Positions 44,701 through 52,846 of a stretch of 64,000 nt of DNA are shown piece after piece. The position numbers and the translations under genes were made by a program. Every line of letters begins with the position of its first letter. Position 1 is the stretch's first letter. Source of the DNA: JADCRZ01 sp965200945 (GTDB lineage: Bacteria > Bacteroidota > Bacteroidia > Chitinophagales > Chitinophagaceae); assembly GCA_965200945.1 (NCBI GenBank), contig OZ241749.1, positions 6,076,001 to 6,140,000 on the forward strand, written 5' to 3'. Below the pieces are notes generated by a model. The model saw nothing but the letters and a program-made list of their open reading frames with translations, was not told the DNA's origin and ran no database searches.

Positions 44701-45133
44701 GTGCACGGTGCAGCAGGTCTTTCCCATAGGTGCATACGTAGATGTCGTCGTATCCGTCGCCGTTTATATCGGCCACGCTCACGCCGGTGGCCCAGGCCTG
44801 TGTGGTTACCCCGGCTTGTTGCGTAACATCCACAAAATGATTGTTTCCGGTATTGAAGTAAAGTCTGCTGCTGGCCTGGTTGGCCGAAAAGAAGATGTCT
44901 TTGAGTCCGTCATGATTGAAATCACCGATGCCTACGCCGCCGCCCATAAAAGAAAATTCGCTGACCAGCGACTGATCGTTGGTTTGATCGGACACTGAGT
45001 TGGTGAAACGGATGCCCGACTCGCTCCCCGGCAACAGGGTGAACAGGGTGGATGGCCGGTTGCAGGCGGCGACCGTCAGCGTCCAAAAGAGAAAGAACCA
45101 CCGGGAACGGAAGGAGAAGCTGGCATTCGTCAT
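41768..45133 (-). CDS. VCBS/FG-GAP repeat lipoprotein with ASPIC/UnbV domain
   Basis: From the ATG at 45133 the protein is 1121 residues with a lipoprotein-type signal (LTVAAC near residue 23). It has many FG-GAP/VCBS blades with D-x-[DN]-x-DG calcium-like motifs (GDFNHDGLKDIFFSAN, DINGDGYDDIYVCTYG, DFNNDNWPDIYVSND, DADGDGDNDLLAGYG), a central ASPIC/UnbV-type part near 520-605 (GLNSIGMGSKVYVY, VDSVVVVWPD), and further blades to the end. Proteins of this type often sit next to SusC/SusD pairs and probably bind glycans or help polymer handling at the surface. It is divergent from the SusC gene. The open frame goes up to 45184; the shorter start gives the better signal. Confidence 0.93.
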   Translation of the reverse strand: MTNASFSFRSRWFFLFWTLTVAACNRPSTLFTLLPGSESGIRFTNSVSDQTNDQSLVSEFSFMGGGVGIGDFNHDGLKDIFFSANQASSRLYFNTGNNHFVDVTQQAGVTTQAWATGVSVADINGDGYDDIYVCTYGKDLLHRAPNLLFINQKNGAFREEAAAYGLADTGYSSQAAFLDYDKDGDLDMYLANYRLNGNNANAIVYRDEHGTAVANDRLYRNDGVDPGTGHPHFTDVSREAGIREDGYGLGLAVSDFNNDNWPDIYVSNDFLSNDELWLNNRNGTFTNCIATSVRHQSYSGMGADAADINNDALPDITTLDMMPEFNLRKKESFSFMNYERYMMERSYGYEPEYARNMLQLNNGNLPRKDTALPFFSEIGQLANVSETDWSWSVLMADFNNDGWKDMHVTNGIGRDYINSDFIQFSATMDNSGLSEAEKRRHLNEQLAAIKPVELGNYLYLNNRNNTFQDFSEKAGVDQPSLSNGAAYADLDNDGDLDLVVNNINQEASVLINHTIDPGKPAAARSLRIALQGKGLNSIGMGSKVYVYDHERVQLLEQSPVRGYLSSVDPVLLSGLGDKTMVDSVVVVWPDFTTQTVRQVRAGALLVLRQQDAGGHYDPPARVSDPLFAEVTTATKLAYKHLDVAFNDFAQQRLLPQKYSQQGPPVAVGDINGDGRPDLFVGGGFNSAGRFFTQEADGSFHAIDLALKDAMREETGCLLFDADGDGDNDLLAGYGDMRFEDTSLYYQPLFFLNDGKGGFSLSSDAIPSSVKTITGCIRSADWDGDGDPDLFIGGRVSKNYPASPRSFLLRNDHGKFTDVTRQLAPQLVLPGMITAAVWADIDNDRHPELIVAGEWMPLRFFRFTGGKFAEITGSTGLTQNEGMWRSLIAADVDGDGDTDLVAGNLGLNCKYHVTANEPMKLFAKDIDGNGSLDPVPFYYIRDGKSSRGLYPAINRDALAEQVPAVKKQFLEHEKYASATLEDIFKNKGGLQELTCRETAHCWFENNGKGSFIRHELPLEAQIAPVNSILCEDFDDDGIKDLLLAGNEYQAEVMTGRYDASYGLFLKGTGKSFIPVPPVKSGLVLNGDVRSLAVVPTAKGRLLVAGINNDSLRAFRILSGKRR

Positions 45134-45539
45134 GTGAAAGAAAATTAAAATAACAAAAAGAAAAAGATAAAATATTTTATGCAATCCATTGCATCGTTAA
45201 AAATTATTCCGTAATTGCTGAAGGAATTGGGTTAAAATATGCTTGTTCTTTATGAAAAAAATGCTTTGCCATGTTCCGCCCTCCTGTCTGATACGTCGCC
45301 CTTTGTACGTACTGGGCCTTCTTTCAATATCCTGCACTATATCATTTTTCTATCTCAACGTGCATCCTTATCCTCCACCTTATCTATGACATTACAAACA
45401 ATTTTTTTTACACCCCTTCATCAAAAATCCGTTACATGAATTCGACCTGACCCCCTGCCATCGCTTTTTACCGAAGATCGAGTGGTGCCAGAAATCAATT
45501 ACCCACCTTCCCGGGTGGAACTAACGTAAACCCAGTGTC
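45134..45539. other. Divergent intergenic region between VCBS and SusC genes
   Basis: 406 bp, AT-rich, with poly-A and poly-T runs. It should hold the promoters of both flanking genes, but I find no full TAnnTTTG match toward either. No gene is credible. Confidence 0.4.
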
Positions 45540-48500
45540 ATGATCAAATTATTACCCTTCGGGCATATCATTCAGCATGCCCGTACTTCTCTGTGCAGGA
45601 GCACACCCCTTGCGGTGCTGTTTCTTTTCCTCTTGTCAGCCGCATGCCCGCCAGCTGTTTTAGCCCAGCGTGCAGACATCACCGTGAAAGGAAAGCTGAC
45701 CGATGAAAACGGGGCTCCGCTTTCCGGCACTACCGTGTCAGTAGCAGGCAGCAACCGGAAATCCGTTTCCGCCGATGACGGTTCTTTCACCATCCAGGCC
45801 CCCGCCAGTGGCTCTCTTTCGTTTAGCCATGTCGGCTACGAAGCCCGGCAGGTGGGCGTCAACAACCAGGAATTTCTCACCGTTACCATGACGGCTACCG
45901 ATGCCAGCCTGACCCAGGTAGTGGTGGTTGGGTATGGAACGCAGAAAAGAGCGACCCTCACCGGCGCCGTTTCTTCGGTAAGCGCCAAAACCATCAGTGA
46001 ACTGCCGGTTCCCAGTGTGGCCCAGGCGCTGCAGGGACGGGTTGCGGGTGTGAGCGTGGTGAACAACGGAAGCCCCGGCACCACGCCGATCGTGCGCATC
46101 CGCGGTATCAGCTCCATCTCCTTCGCCTCCGATCCGCTCTATGTGATCGACGGCTTCCCCACCGGCAACCTCGGCAACTTCGACAGCCGCGACATCGAGT
46201 CGGTAGAAGTGTTGAAAGACGCGAGCGCCGCCGCCATCTACGGCTCCCGGGCCACCAACGGCGTCATCATCATCACCACAAAGAAAGGCCGTAAAGACAA
46301 CAAGCTGAAAGTGACCCTCGACTCTTACGTAGGCACCCAGAGCGCCTGGAAAAAGATCGACCTGCTCAACACCCAGCAATACCTTCAATACGAACGCGCT
46401 ATAGACGGTACCGCAGGCATCGGCCTTCCGCCCCGGCTGCAGGGTACCGCATTCAACCAGCCTATCTACACCGGCGCCACGCAAACCTTCGCGCAGACCA
46501 ATACCGACTGGCAGGATGCCTACTTTAAAAAAGGACTGCTTACCCAGCACAACATCGGCGTGAGCGGCGGCAACGATGTGTCGCGTTTCTACACCTCTGC
46601 CGGCTACTTCAAGCAGGATGGCATTGCACAAGGCGTAAACTATGAAAGAGGAAATTTCCGCGTAAATTCCGATCACCGCATCAGCAAGATATTCACTTTC
46701 GGAGAGAACATGTACCTGTCGTTCAGCGACCAGCGGTACGACAATACCGGCGGCAACAGAACCCGCCTCGTGAACGTGATCCGCAACCTGCCTTACCTGC
46801 CGGTGTACGACCCTACCACCAACGGCGGCTTCCGCAATGCGGAGAACAGTGTGGATGGCGCCGACCCTACCAATCCGGTCGAAGATGCGCTGCTGCTCGG
46901 CAATGCGCACCGTAAAACCCTGAAGATGCTGGGCACCACTTACCTGCAGGTCAACTTGACATCCTGGCTGAATTTCCGCTCAACTTTTGGTGTTGACTAC
47001 AACAGTACGGTCCAGCACCAGTTCAGTCCGATCTACAGCGACAAGGGCCGAAGCGCCACCGTGGCTACGATCAACGACACGCGTACCAACTATGCCACCT
47101 TGCTGTATACACAACAGCTTACGCTCGACAAAACTTTCGGTGACCATCACGTGAACGTAGTAGGTGTGTTTGAGCGCCAGGGAACAAAGGCCTATGGCGA
47201 GATCATGTCGGGCAACCAGGCCACCAATGCCCGCCAGACCATGACCGGCGCTACCAACCCGGCCATCTATTCCACCAATTCAGAGAACCTGCTGATCTCT
47301 TATGTGGGCAGGCTGAACTACGAGTTCAAAGGAAAATATCTCGTGAGCGGCGCCATCCGGCGGGATGGCTTGTCGATCTGGGCGCCCGGAAAGAAGTATG
47401 CCAATTTCCCTTCCGGTTCCCTTGGCTGGCGTGTTGACCAGGAATCGTTCATGAAAAGCTTGCCTTCCGTTTCCGAATTCAAGATCAGGGGCGGTTATGG
47501 CGTAACCGGACTGAATGCTGCCGGCATCTTCCCGGCGCTGAGCAATTCTGCTTTGGGCAACGATTATCCGTGGCAGTCGGTGGTGCAGGAGAACGGCGCC
47601 ATCTACCCGTTCAACAATTCGGTGCCTTCCGCAGGCAACGCTTCCTTCTATAATTCCCTGGCCAATCCCGACCTCGAATGGGAAAAGACCAAGCAGATGA
47701 ACATCGGGCTCGACCTTGGATTGTTCAGCAACCGGCTGACCCTGTCGGCCGATTACTACCAGCGCCAGACCGATAACCTGATCCTGAGCGTACCCACACC
47801 CGCCTCTTTCGGATTCAATGCGAGCGGGGTGCTGGCCAACGTAGGCTCCATGCGCAACAACGGGTTCGACCTGCAGGTGGGTTACAACAAAATTGCCGGT
47901 GACTTTACCTGGAACCTGACCGGCAACATCAGTTTCATCCACAACAAAGTGCTGAATCTGAATACGCCGAATGCCGCCATCGAAGCGGGCGCCGACCAGG
48001 ATTTCGGAAACGGAACCATTACCAGAACGGTCGCCGGACAGCCCATCCAGTCTTTCTATGGCTACCAGGTAGCAGGCATCTTCCAGACGGCAGCAGAAGT
48101 GGCTGCGAGTCCGGTGCAGGTGGCAGGGAAGACGTCGGCAGGCGACCTCAGGTTCAGGGATATCAGCGGCCCGAACGGCAAGCCCGACGGCATCATCGAC
48201 GCCAACGACCGTACCTTCCTGGGCAGCTACCTGCCCGATTTCACTTACTCGCTCAACTACAGCGCCCGGTACAAGAACTTCGACCTGTCGGTCTTTTTCC
48301 AGGGTGTGCAGGGCAACAAGGTGTTCAATGCGGCCCGCATCATCAGTGAAGGCATGGCCCGCCTGTTCAATTCAGGTACAGCAGTGCTGAGAGCGTGGAC
48401 GCCGACCAATATGAATACTGATGTTCCCCGTGCCATCAGCGGCGATCCCAACCAGAACCTGCGCGTGTCTGACCGCTGGATCGAAGACGGATCGTATATC

Positions 48501-48740
48501 CGGTTGAAGAACCTGATGATCGGGTACAATGTGCCCGTTGCCCGGCTGAACAGCATAGGCGGAGGTTTTATCAGTAATGTGCGCGTGTATGTGTCGAGCC
48601 AGAACCTGCTGACCTTTACCAAATACAAGGGATGGGACCCCGAGGTCGGCAGTAAAAACACCACCCTCACCAATGGCATCGACTATGGCCAGTATCCTGC
48701 TGCCGTATCGTTCCAGGCCGGCGTTCAGGTTGGATTCTAA
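45540..48740 (+). CDS. SusC/RagA-type TonB-dependent outer-membrane receptor
   Basis: The 1066-residue protein has a signal peptide (to about residue 42, ending VLAQ), a carboxypeptidase-regulatory-like domain (ITVKGKLTDENGAPLSGTTV, about 46-120), the TonB-box region VVVVGYGTQKRATLTG near 128-143, a plug domain with VRIRGISSISFASDPLYVIDG near 183 and DIESVEVLKDASAAAIYGSRA near 215, and a large beta-barrel. The last residue is Phe, as usual for outer-membrane barrels. No STN domain is present. It imports oligosaccharides or peptides with the SusD lipoprotein encoded next. The substrate is not evident, since no glycosidase is nearby. Confidence 0.96.
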   Translation: MIKLLPFGHIIQHARTSLCRSTPLAVLFLFLLSAACPPAVLAQRADITVKGKLTDENGAPLSGTTVSVAGSNRKSVSADDGSFTIQAPASGSLSFSHVGYEARQVGVNNQEFLTVTMTATDASLTQVVVVGYGTQKRATLTGAVSSVSAKTISELPVPSVAQALQGRVAGVSVVNNGSPGTTPIVRIRGISSISFASDPLYVIDGFPTGNLGNFDSRDIESVEVLKDASAAAIYGSRATNGVIIITTKKGRKDNKLKVTLDSYVGTQSAWKKIDLLNTQQYLQYERAIDGTAGIGLPPRLQGTAFNQPIYTGATQTFAQTNTDWQDAYFKKGLLTQHNIGVSGGNDVSRFYTSAGYFKQDGIAQGVNYERGNFRVNSDHRISKIFTFGENMYLSFSDQRYDNTGGNRTRLVNVIRNLPYLPVYDPTTNGGFRNAENSVDGADPTNPVEDALLLGNAHRKTLKMLGTTYLQVNLTSWLNFRSTFGVDYNSTVQHQFSPIYSDKGRSATVATINDTRTNYATLLYTQQLTLDKTFGDHHVNVVGVFERQGTKAYGEIMSGNQATNARQTMTGATNPAIYSTNSENLLISYVGRLNYEFKGKYLVSGAIRRDGLSIWAPGKKYANFPSGSLGWRVDQESFMKSLPSVSEFKIRGGYGVTGLNAAGIFPALSNSALGNDYPWQSVVQENGAIYPFNNSVPSAGNASFYNSLANPDLEWEKTKQMNIGLDLGLFSNRLTLSADYYQRQTDNLILSVPTPASFGFNASGVLANVGSMRNNGFDLQVGYNKIAGDFTWNLTGNISFIHNKVLNLNTPNAAIEAGADQDFGNGTITRTVAGQPIQSFYGYQVAGIFQTAAEVAASPVQVAGKTSAGDLRFRDISGPNGKPDGIIDANDRTFLGSYLPDFTYSLNYSARYKNFDLSVFFQGVQGNKVFNAARIISEGMARLFNSGTAVLRAWTPTNMNTDVPRAISGDPNQNLRVSDRWIEDGSYIRLKNLMIGYNVPVARLNSIGGGFISNVRVYVSSQNLLTFTKYKGWDPEVGSKNTTLTNGIDYGQYPAAVSFQAGVQVGF

Positions 48741-48775
48741 TCAATTTGCAGTTGCATCATGCTAAAAAAGTTTAT

Positions 48776-50362
48776 ATGAAATTCTCCGGTATCATAAAAA
48801 TCACGACCGCTGTATGCGTCATAGCCCTGGTGGTCGTGGCCTGTAAAAAGGACCTGGACCTTACCAATCCCAGCTATCCGACCCTTGAAAGTTATTTCAA
48901 GAACAGCGTGGAATTGCAGAAGGGAACCAACTCGGCTTATTCGTCTTTTCACGGCGGCGCGCTTGTTGGAAGAGAGTGGTTCTTCCTGCAAGACCTGCGC
49001 AGTGACGAAGTGGCTGCCGGCGGTGGCCAGCTGGAAGTGGCCCGTAACCAGATCCTGATCGGCGCCATCCAGGCCGATAACGCGGTCATGAACAATGTTT
49101 GGAACGGGTTATACACGGTTATTCACCGGGCAAACACCGTGGTGGTGAACGGACCCAATGTAACAGACGACACCGCCTCGCGCAGCCGCAGCGTGGCAGA
49201 AGCGAGATTCCTGCGGGGATGGGCGTACTTCGAGCTGGTATCCATGTGGGGCCCGGTACCGCTGTATACCAAACCGGTCGCCACCGCCACCGACTACCAG
49301 CCACGCACCCCCGTAGACCAGGTCTATAACCAGATCATCGCCGACTTTAAGGATGCCGCCGCCGTGCTGCTGCCGTCCTATTCGGGGGCTGACCTGGGCA
49401 GGGTGACCAAAGGTGCGGCCAATGCCATGCTGGGCCGCGTGTACATGCAGAAAGGCGATTATGCCAGCGCCAAAGCGGCGTTGCTCGATGTGTACAATTC
49501 GGGACAGTACGATATTAATTCGGTGCCTTACACAAACAATTTCCTGGAAGAAACAGAGTTCAACAAGGAGTCTATCTGGGAAGCCGTCTTTTTCGAGAAT
49601 GTGACCAACAGCTTCAACTGGGGCTACCAGGGCGACCTGGCGGGCGGCACCTCACAGGGTACAACGCGTAACCAGGAGTATTCGCCGATCGACTGGCGCA
49701 ACCTGATCCCTTCCAACAGGTACCTGAACGAGTTTGAGAATACGGCCACCGGGGCTGCCAAAACCGATCCGCGTTTTTCGCAGTCGGTGTACCAGTCGGG
49801 CGACCTGTACAACAACGGCAAATCGGCGCTCACGGATGCTGACCAGAACGGCAATGCGTCTGTGGTGAACGGCGTCACCAAAAAGATCAGCTGGCGCAAG
49901 TTCATGACGATCTACAAATATGGCAAGACCGCTTCGGATAATGGTCCGACCCGCGCAGGAGGCGGAAACAACCAGCGTATGATCCGCTTTGCGGAAGTGA
50001 TCCTGATGCTGGCCGAATGCGAGGTGGAAACCGGCAATCTGGCACAGGCGGTCACTTACCTGAACCAGATCAGGACCCGGCCGGGTGTGGCGATGCCGGT
50101 CTACCCTACAGCGCAGTATCCGACCACGACCAAAGACCAGGTGATCGCTGCGATCATGCATGAGAAGATGGTGGAGCTGGGTGATGAAGAGATCCGTAAC
50201 CGCGATATTTTACGGTGGAGGGTCAAAAAATATTTCACCACCGAACCGCTGACTTATTTCAAGGCCGGGCGTGATGAACTGCTGCCGATCCCCCAGCAGG
50301 AGATCGACAACAACCCGCGGCTGGCGAGCGGTACGATCGGCCGGCAGAATCCGGGCTATTAA
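48776..50362 (+). CDS. SusD/RagB-type surface lipoprotein
   Basis: From the ATG at 48776 the protein is 528 residues with a lipobox at VVAC (Cys23) and then KKDLDL. SusD-type marks follow: NNVWNGLYTVIHRANTVV near 110, ARFLRGWAYFELVSMWGPVP near 153, TKGAANAMLGRVYMQKGDY near 223 (TPR-like), RFAEVILMLAECEVETGN near 415 and RNRDILRWR near 485. It caps the SusC barrel and holds the substrate. Its start lies 35 bp after the SusC stop, so both are on one transcript, which ends at the terminator at 50397. Confidence 0.95.
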   Translation: MKFSGIIKITTAVCVIALVVVACKKDLDLTNPSYPTLESYFKNSVELQKGTNSAYSSFHGGALVGREWFFLQDLRSDEVAAGGGQLEVARNQILIGAIQADNAVMNNVWNGLYTVIHRANTVVVNGPNVTDDTASRSRSVAEARFLRGWAYFELVSMWGPVPLYTKPVATATDYQPRTPVDQVYNQIIADFKDAAAVLLPSYSGADLGRVTKGAANAMLGRVYMQKGDYASAKAALLDVYNSGQYDINSVPYTNNFLEETEFNKESIWEAVFFENVTNSFNWGYQGDLAGGTSQGTTRNQEYSPIDWRNLIPSNRYLNEFENTATGAAKTDPRFSQSVYQSGDLYNNGKSALTDADQNGNASVVNGVTKKISWRKFMTIYKYGKTASDNGPTRAGGGNNQRMIRFAEVILMLAECEVETGNLAQAVTYLNQIRTRPGVAMPVYPTAQYPTTTKDQVIAAIMHEKMVELGDEEIRNRDILRWRVKKYFTTEPLTYFKAGRDELLPIPQQEIDNNPRLASGTIGRQNPGY

Positions 50363-50396
50363 AATCCGGGAAAGGGCTTTATCTTTACCTTTTTGA

Positions 50397-50425
50397 GGGT
50401 GGGTGGAAACACCTGCCCTTTTTTT
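50397..50425 (+). terminator. Terminator after the SusC/SusD pair
   Basis: A 9-bp stem with two G-T wobbles (GGGTGGGTG, 50397-50405, and CACCTGCCC, 50410-50418) closed by a GAAA tetraloop is followed by seven T. It lies 35 bp after the SusD stop. Confidence 0.85.
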
Positions 50426-50426
50426 G

Positions 50427-50558
50427 TCAGTTGCCCCCGCCGCATCCGGAAAAGGAGCAACCTGAGCAGCCGCTTCCGCCCCCATGACTCCCGTGGCTGT
50501 GCAAACCTCCATAGTGCGGATCATTACTGTCAACCCCACCCATAGTGCCTCCTGCCAT
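50427..50558 (-). CDS. Possible 43-residue Gly/Cys/His-rich small protein or gene remnant
   Basis: From the ATG at 50558-50556 a 43-residue frame reads MAGGTMGGVDSNDPHYGG, then a His/Gly stretch, and ends in SGCSGCSFSGCGGGN. Gly/Cys-rich tails of this type close several bacterial membrane proteins, so this could be the remnant of such a gene or a real metal-binding miniprotein. The frame is open for another 22 codons upstream without an ATG. It overlaps no known gene on that strand, being antisense to the gap between SusD and the HMG-CoA-lyase-like gene. No promoter was found. Confidence 0.3.
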   Translation of the reverse strand: MAGGTMGGVDSNDPHYGGLHSHGSHGGGSGCSGCSFSGCGGGN

Positions 50559-50643
50559 GGAACAGCCCCATGTGATCCGGTGCCTTTCAGAGCCTGGGTT
50601 GTTCTGCTTGCTCCGCGTTGCTGATCATCGCTGAAAATCATGA

Positions 50644-50651
50644 TACCTTTG
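50644..50651 (+). promoter_or_regulatory. TAnnTTTG element, nearly at the start codon of the HMG-CoA-lyase-like gene
   Basis: TACCTTTG matches TAnnTTTG and ends 5 nt before the ATG at 50657, so the transcript would be leaderless or almost so. This supports 50657 over the earlier ATG at 50618. Confidence 0.5.
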
Positions 50652-50656
50652 AATGT

Positions 50657-51514
50657 ATGACAAACAGAGTGCAGCTGGTTGAATGCCCGCGGGATGCGAT
50701 GCAGGGCTGGAAAAATTTCATCCCGACCCGGGAGAAGATCGGTTATCTCAACACCTTGTTGCAGGTCGGGTTTCACACACTTGATTTCGGTAGTTTTGTA
50801 TCGCCCAAAGCGATCCCCCAGATGGCCGATACCCGGGAGGTGATCGGGGAACTGGATCTGAGCGGTACAGACACAAAGCTGCTGGCCATTGTGGCCAACC
50901 CGCGGGGCGCGGAGGAAGCGGCAGGATACGAAGCCATTCATTACCTGGGATATCCGTTTTCCCTTTCCGAAACATTTCAGCAGCGCAACGCCAACAGTTC
51001 CATTGCCCAATCGCTGGAACGCGTGAAAGAGATACAGGAACTGTGTGTGACGCGCGGGAAAGGGCTGGTGGTCTATTTGTCGATGGGGTTTGGCAACCCT
51101 TACGGTGATCCTTATTCGAAAGAGCTGGTGTTTGAATGGGCGGATAAGCTGTCGGCGCTGGGTATCTCGATTCTTTCGCTTGCCGATACGGTCGGACTGG
51201 CCACGCCGGAGCAGGTCGGCGGCATCACCGGCTATCTCGTTGAGCACCTGCCCCGGGTGCAGATAGGAGTGCACCTGCATTCTACCCCTGCTAACTGGCA
51301 GGAAAAAGCAGATGCTGCCTATAATGCCGGCTGCCGCAGGTTCGATGGTGCGCTGAAGGGCATTGGTGGTTGTCCGATGGCGGGCGATGCGCTGGTAGGC
51401 AATATGAACAGTGAATGGCTGATCGGGCTTTTTTCATCGCGGCAGGCGCTTCCCGATTTTAACCAGGAGGCTTTGCAGGAAAGTCTTTCCTTTGCCAACC
51501 GGCTGTTTCAGTAA
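50657..51514 (+). CDS. Hydroxymethylglutaryl-CoA lyase-like protein
   Basis: From the ATG at 50657 the protein is 285 residues, a TIM barrel of the HMGL/DRE-TIM family. Marks are VECPRDAMQGW at the start (in place of PRDGLQ), DFGSFVSPKAIPQMADT near 41-57, SLADTVGLATP near 172, HLHSTP near 202 and GGCPMAGDALVGN near 240, the Cys-containing lid loop. HMG-CoA lyase splits HMG-CoA into acetyl-CoA and acetoacetate in leucine breakdown. Its start fits a near-leaderless mRNA. It is followed 21 bp later by the GSCFA gene. Confidence 0.9.
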   Translation: MTNRVQLVECPRDAMQGWKNFIPTREKIGYLNTLLQVGFHTLDFGSFVSPKAIPQMADTREVIGELDLSGTDTKLLAIVANPRGAEEAAGYEAIHYLGYPFSLSETFQQRNANSSIAQSLERVKEIQELCVTRGKGLVVYLSMGFGNPYGDPYSKELVFEWADKLSALGISILSLADTVGLATPEQVGGITGYLVEHLPRVQIGVHLHSTPANWQEKADAAYNAGCRRFDGALKGIGGCPMAGDALVGNMNSEWLIGLFSSRQALPDFNQEALQESLSFANRLFQ

Positions 51515-51535
51515 AGACATGATCCCATTTTCCTT

Positions 51536-52516
51536 ATGAAGTTCCATCTTGACATAACCATTCCTTCTCCGGAGGGTCCGGTACGGCACCGGGACCGTAT
51601 CCTGCTGGTTGGTTCCTGTTTTACGCAGCACATCGGCAACCGGCTGGCGGACCTGAAGTTCTCCACCTTACAAAATCCGAACGGGATCCTGTTTGATGCG
51701 CAAAGTGTTTGCAGCAGCCTGCTGTCTTATATCGGCAACAAGCCGGCAGGGGAGAAGGATCTGTTCTTTCTGAATGAGCTGTGGCAAAGCTGGCAGCATC
51801 ATTCCAAGTTTTCCGGGCAGCATGCAGGGGAGGTGCTGGCAAACATCAATCAATCGCGCGGGGAAGCGCACCGGTTCCTGGCAGAGGCCGAGTGGCTTAT
51901 CATCACACTGGGCACGGCATTCTCTTACCGCCTGCAGCCCGCCGGAGAGCCGGTGGCCAATTGTCACCGCGCCCCCGCCCAGTGGTTTCAGAAACACATG
52001 GTGTCTATCCCTGACATCCTCGACACCATCGAAGACTGCCTGCAGCAGCTATCCGCATTCAACCCCCGCCTCAAAACAATTTTTACGATCAGTCCGGTGA
52101 GGCATGTCCGCGAGGGTGTCACCGAAAACAACCGCAGCAAGGCCCGCCTGATCGAGGCCGTTCACGACATCGTGGCCCGGCATCCGCATTGCTATTATTT
52201 CCCCGCCTACGAGCTCGTCATCGACGTGCTGCGCGATTACCGCTTTTACGACATCGACCTCGTGCATCCCAACTACGCCGCCACCGAATACGTCTTCGAC
52301 CGCTTTGCCGCCGCCTATCTCGCCCCCACCGAGTCGGCCCTCCTCGAAGAGATCCAAAAGATCACCACCGCATTCAAACACCACCCATCCCACCCCGGCA
52401 CCCAGGCCCACCAGGGATTTTTATCCGGCATGCAATCCCGTATACAAGCGTTGCAGCAGACGCATGGATACATTGATTTTGGAAAGGAGACGGCATATTT
52501 TAAGGGTGGTGGGTGA
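51536..52516 (+). CDS. GSCFA-domain protein
   Basis: The 326-residue protein contains the family-naming motif as GSCFTQHIGNRL at residue 26, ILFDAQSVCSSLL near 50, ITLGTAFSYR near 122, and SPVRHVREG near 183, followed by VHPNYAATEYVFDRFA near 242. GSCFA proteins are related to SGNH/GDSL-type hydrolases, with the Ser and the late His in plausible positions (Ser27 and His243). The substrate is unknown. It lies 21 bp after the HMG-CoA-lyase-like gene. Confidence 0.9.
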   Translation: MKFHLDITIPSPEGPVRHRDRILLVGSCFTQHIGNRLADLKFSTLQNPNGILFDAQSVCSSLLSYIGNKPAGEKDLFFLNELWQSWQHHSKFSGQHAGEVLANINQSRGEAHRFLAEAEWLIITLGTAFSYRLQPAGEPVANCHRAPAQWFQKHMVSIPDILDTIEDCLQQLSAFNPRLKTIFTISPVRHVREGVTENNRSKARLIEAVHDIVARHPHCYYFPAYELVIDVLRDYRFYDIDLVHPNYAATEYVFDRFAAAYLAPTESALLEEIQKITTAFKHHPSHPGTQAHQGFLSGMQSRIQALQQTHGYIDFGKETAYFKGGG

Positions 52517-52846
52517 GAAGCACCTCATAAATTTTACATCATATGAGTACCAGAAACCTGCCACCAATTACAATTTGTAAGAGGTACAATCATCAAAACG
52601 TAACGATATAGAGGTGCCGTTTGAATGGTTAGAAGAAAGCAGGAATCAACGCCTGTTTTTTTGCCGGAAATATTAAGTAAAGCTTCCTCCCGTGCCGAAT
52701 GGCACGCGTTGAGGATGGGATGTAAAACTTATTTAAACAGAATTTTGCATGCTCAAAACTATCACAACGTCACTTAGGTAAAAGCAGTGAAAACACGGGT
52801 TTCAAATTCGTGTTTCATCCTTCAAATAGTAATATTCGTGATGGGT
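52517..52846. other. Intergenic region with small hairpins
   Basis: 330 bp between converging genes. A 6-bp hairpin CGTGCC-GAAT-GGCACG lies at 52691-52706 and an AAACACG/CGTGTTT hairpin near 52785-52820. A run of seven T follows a weak CAGG/CCTG stem near 52650. No gene is credible. The GTGCCGAATGGCAC core may be a worn copy of a dispersed repeat. Confidence 0.4.
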
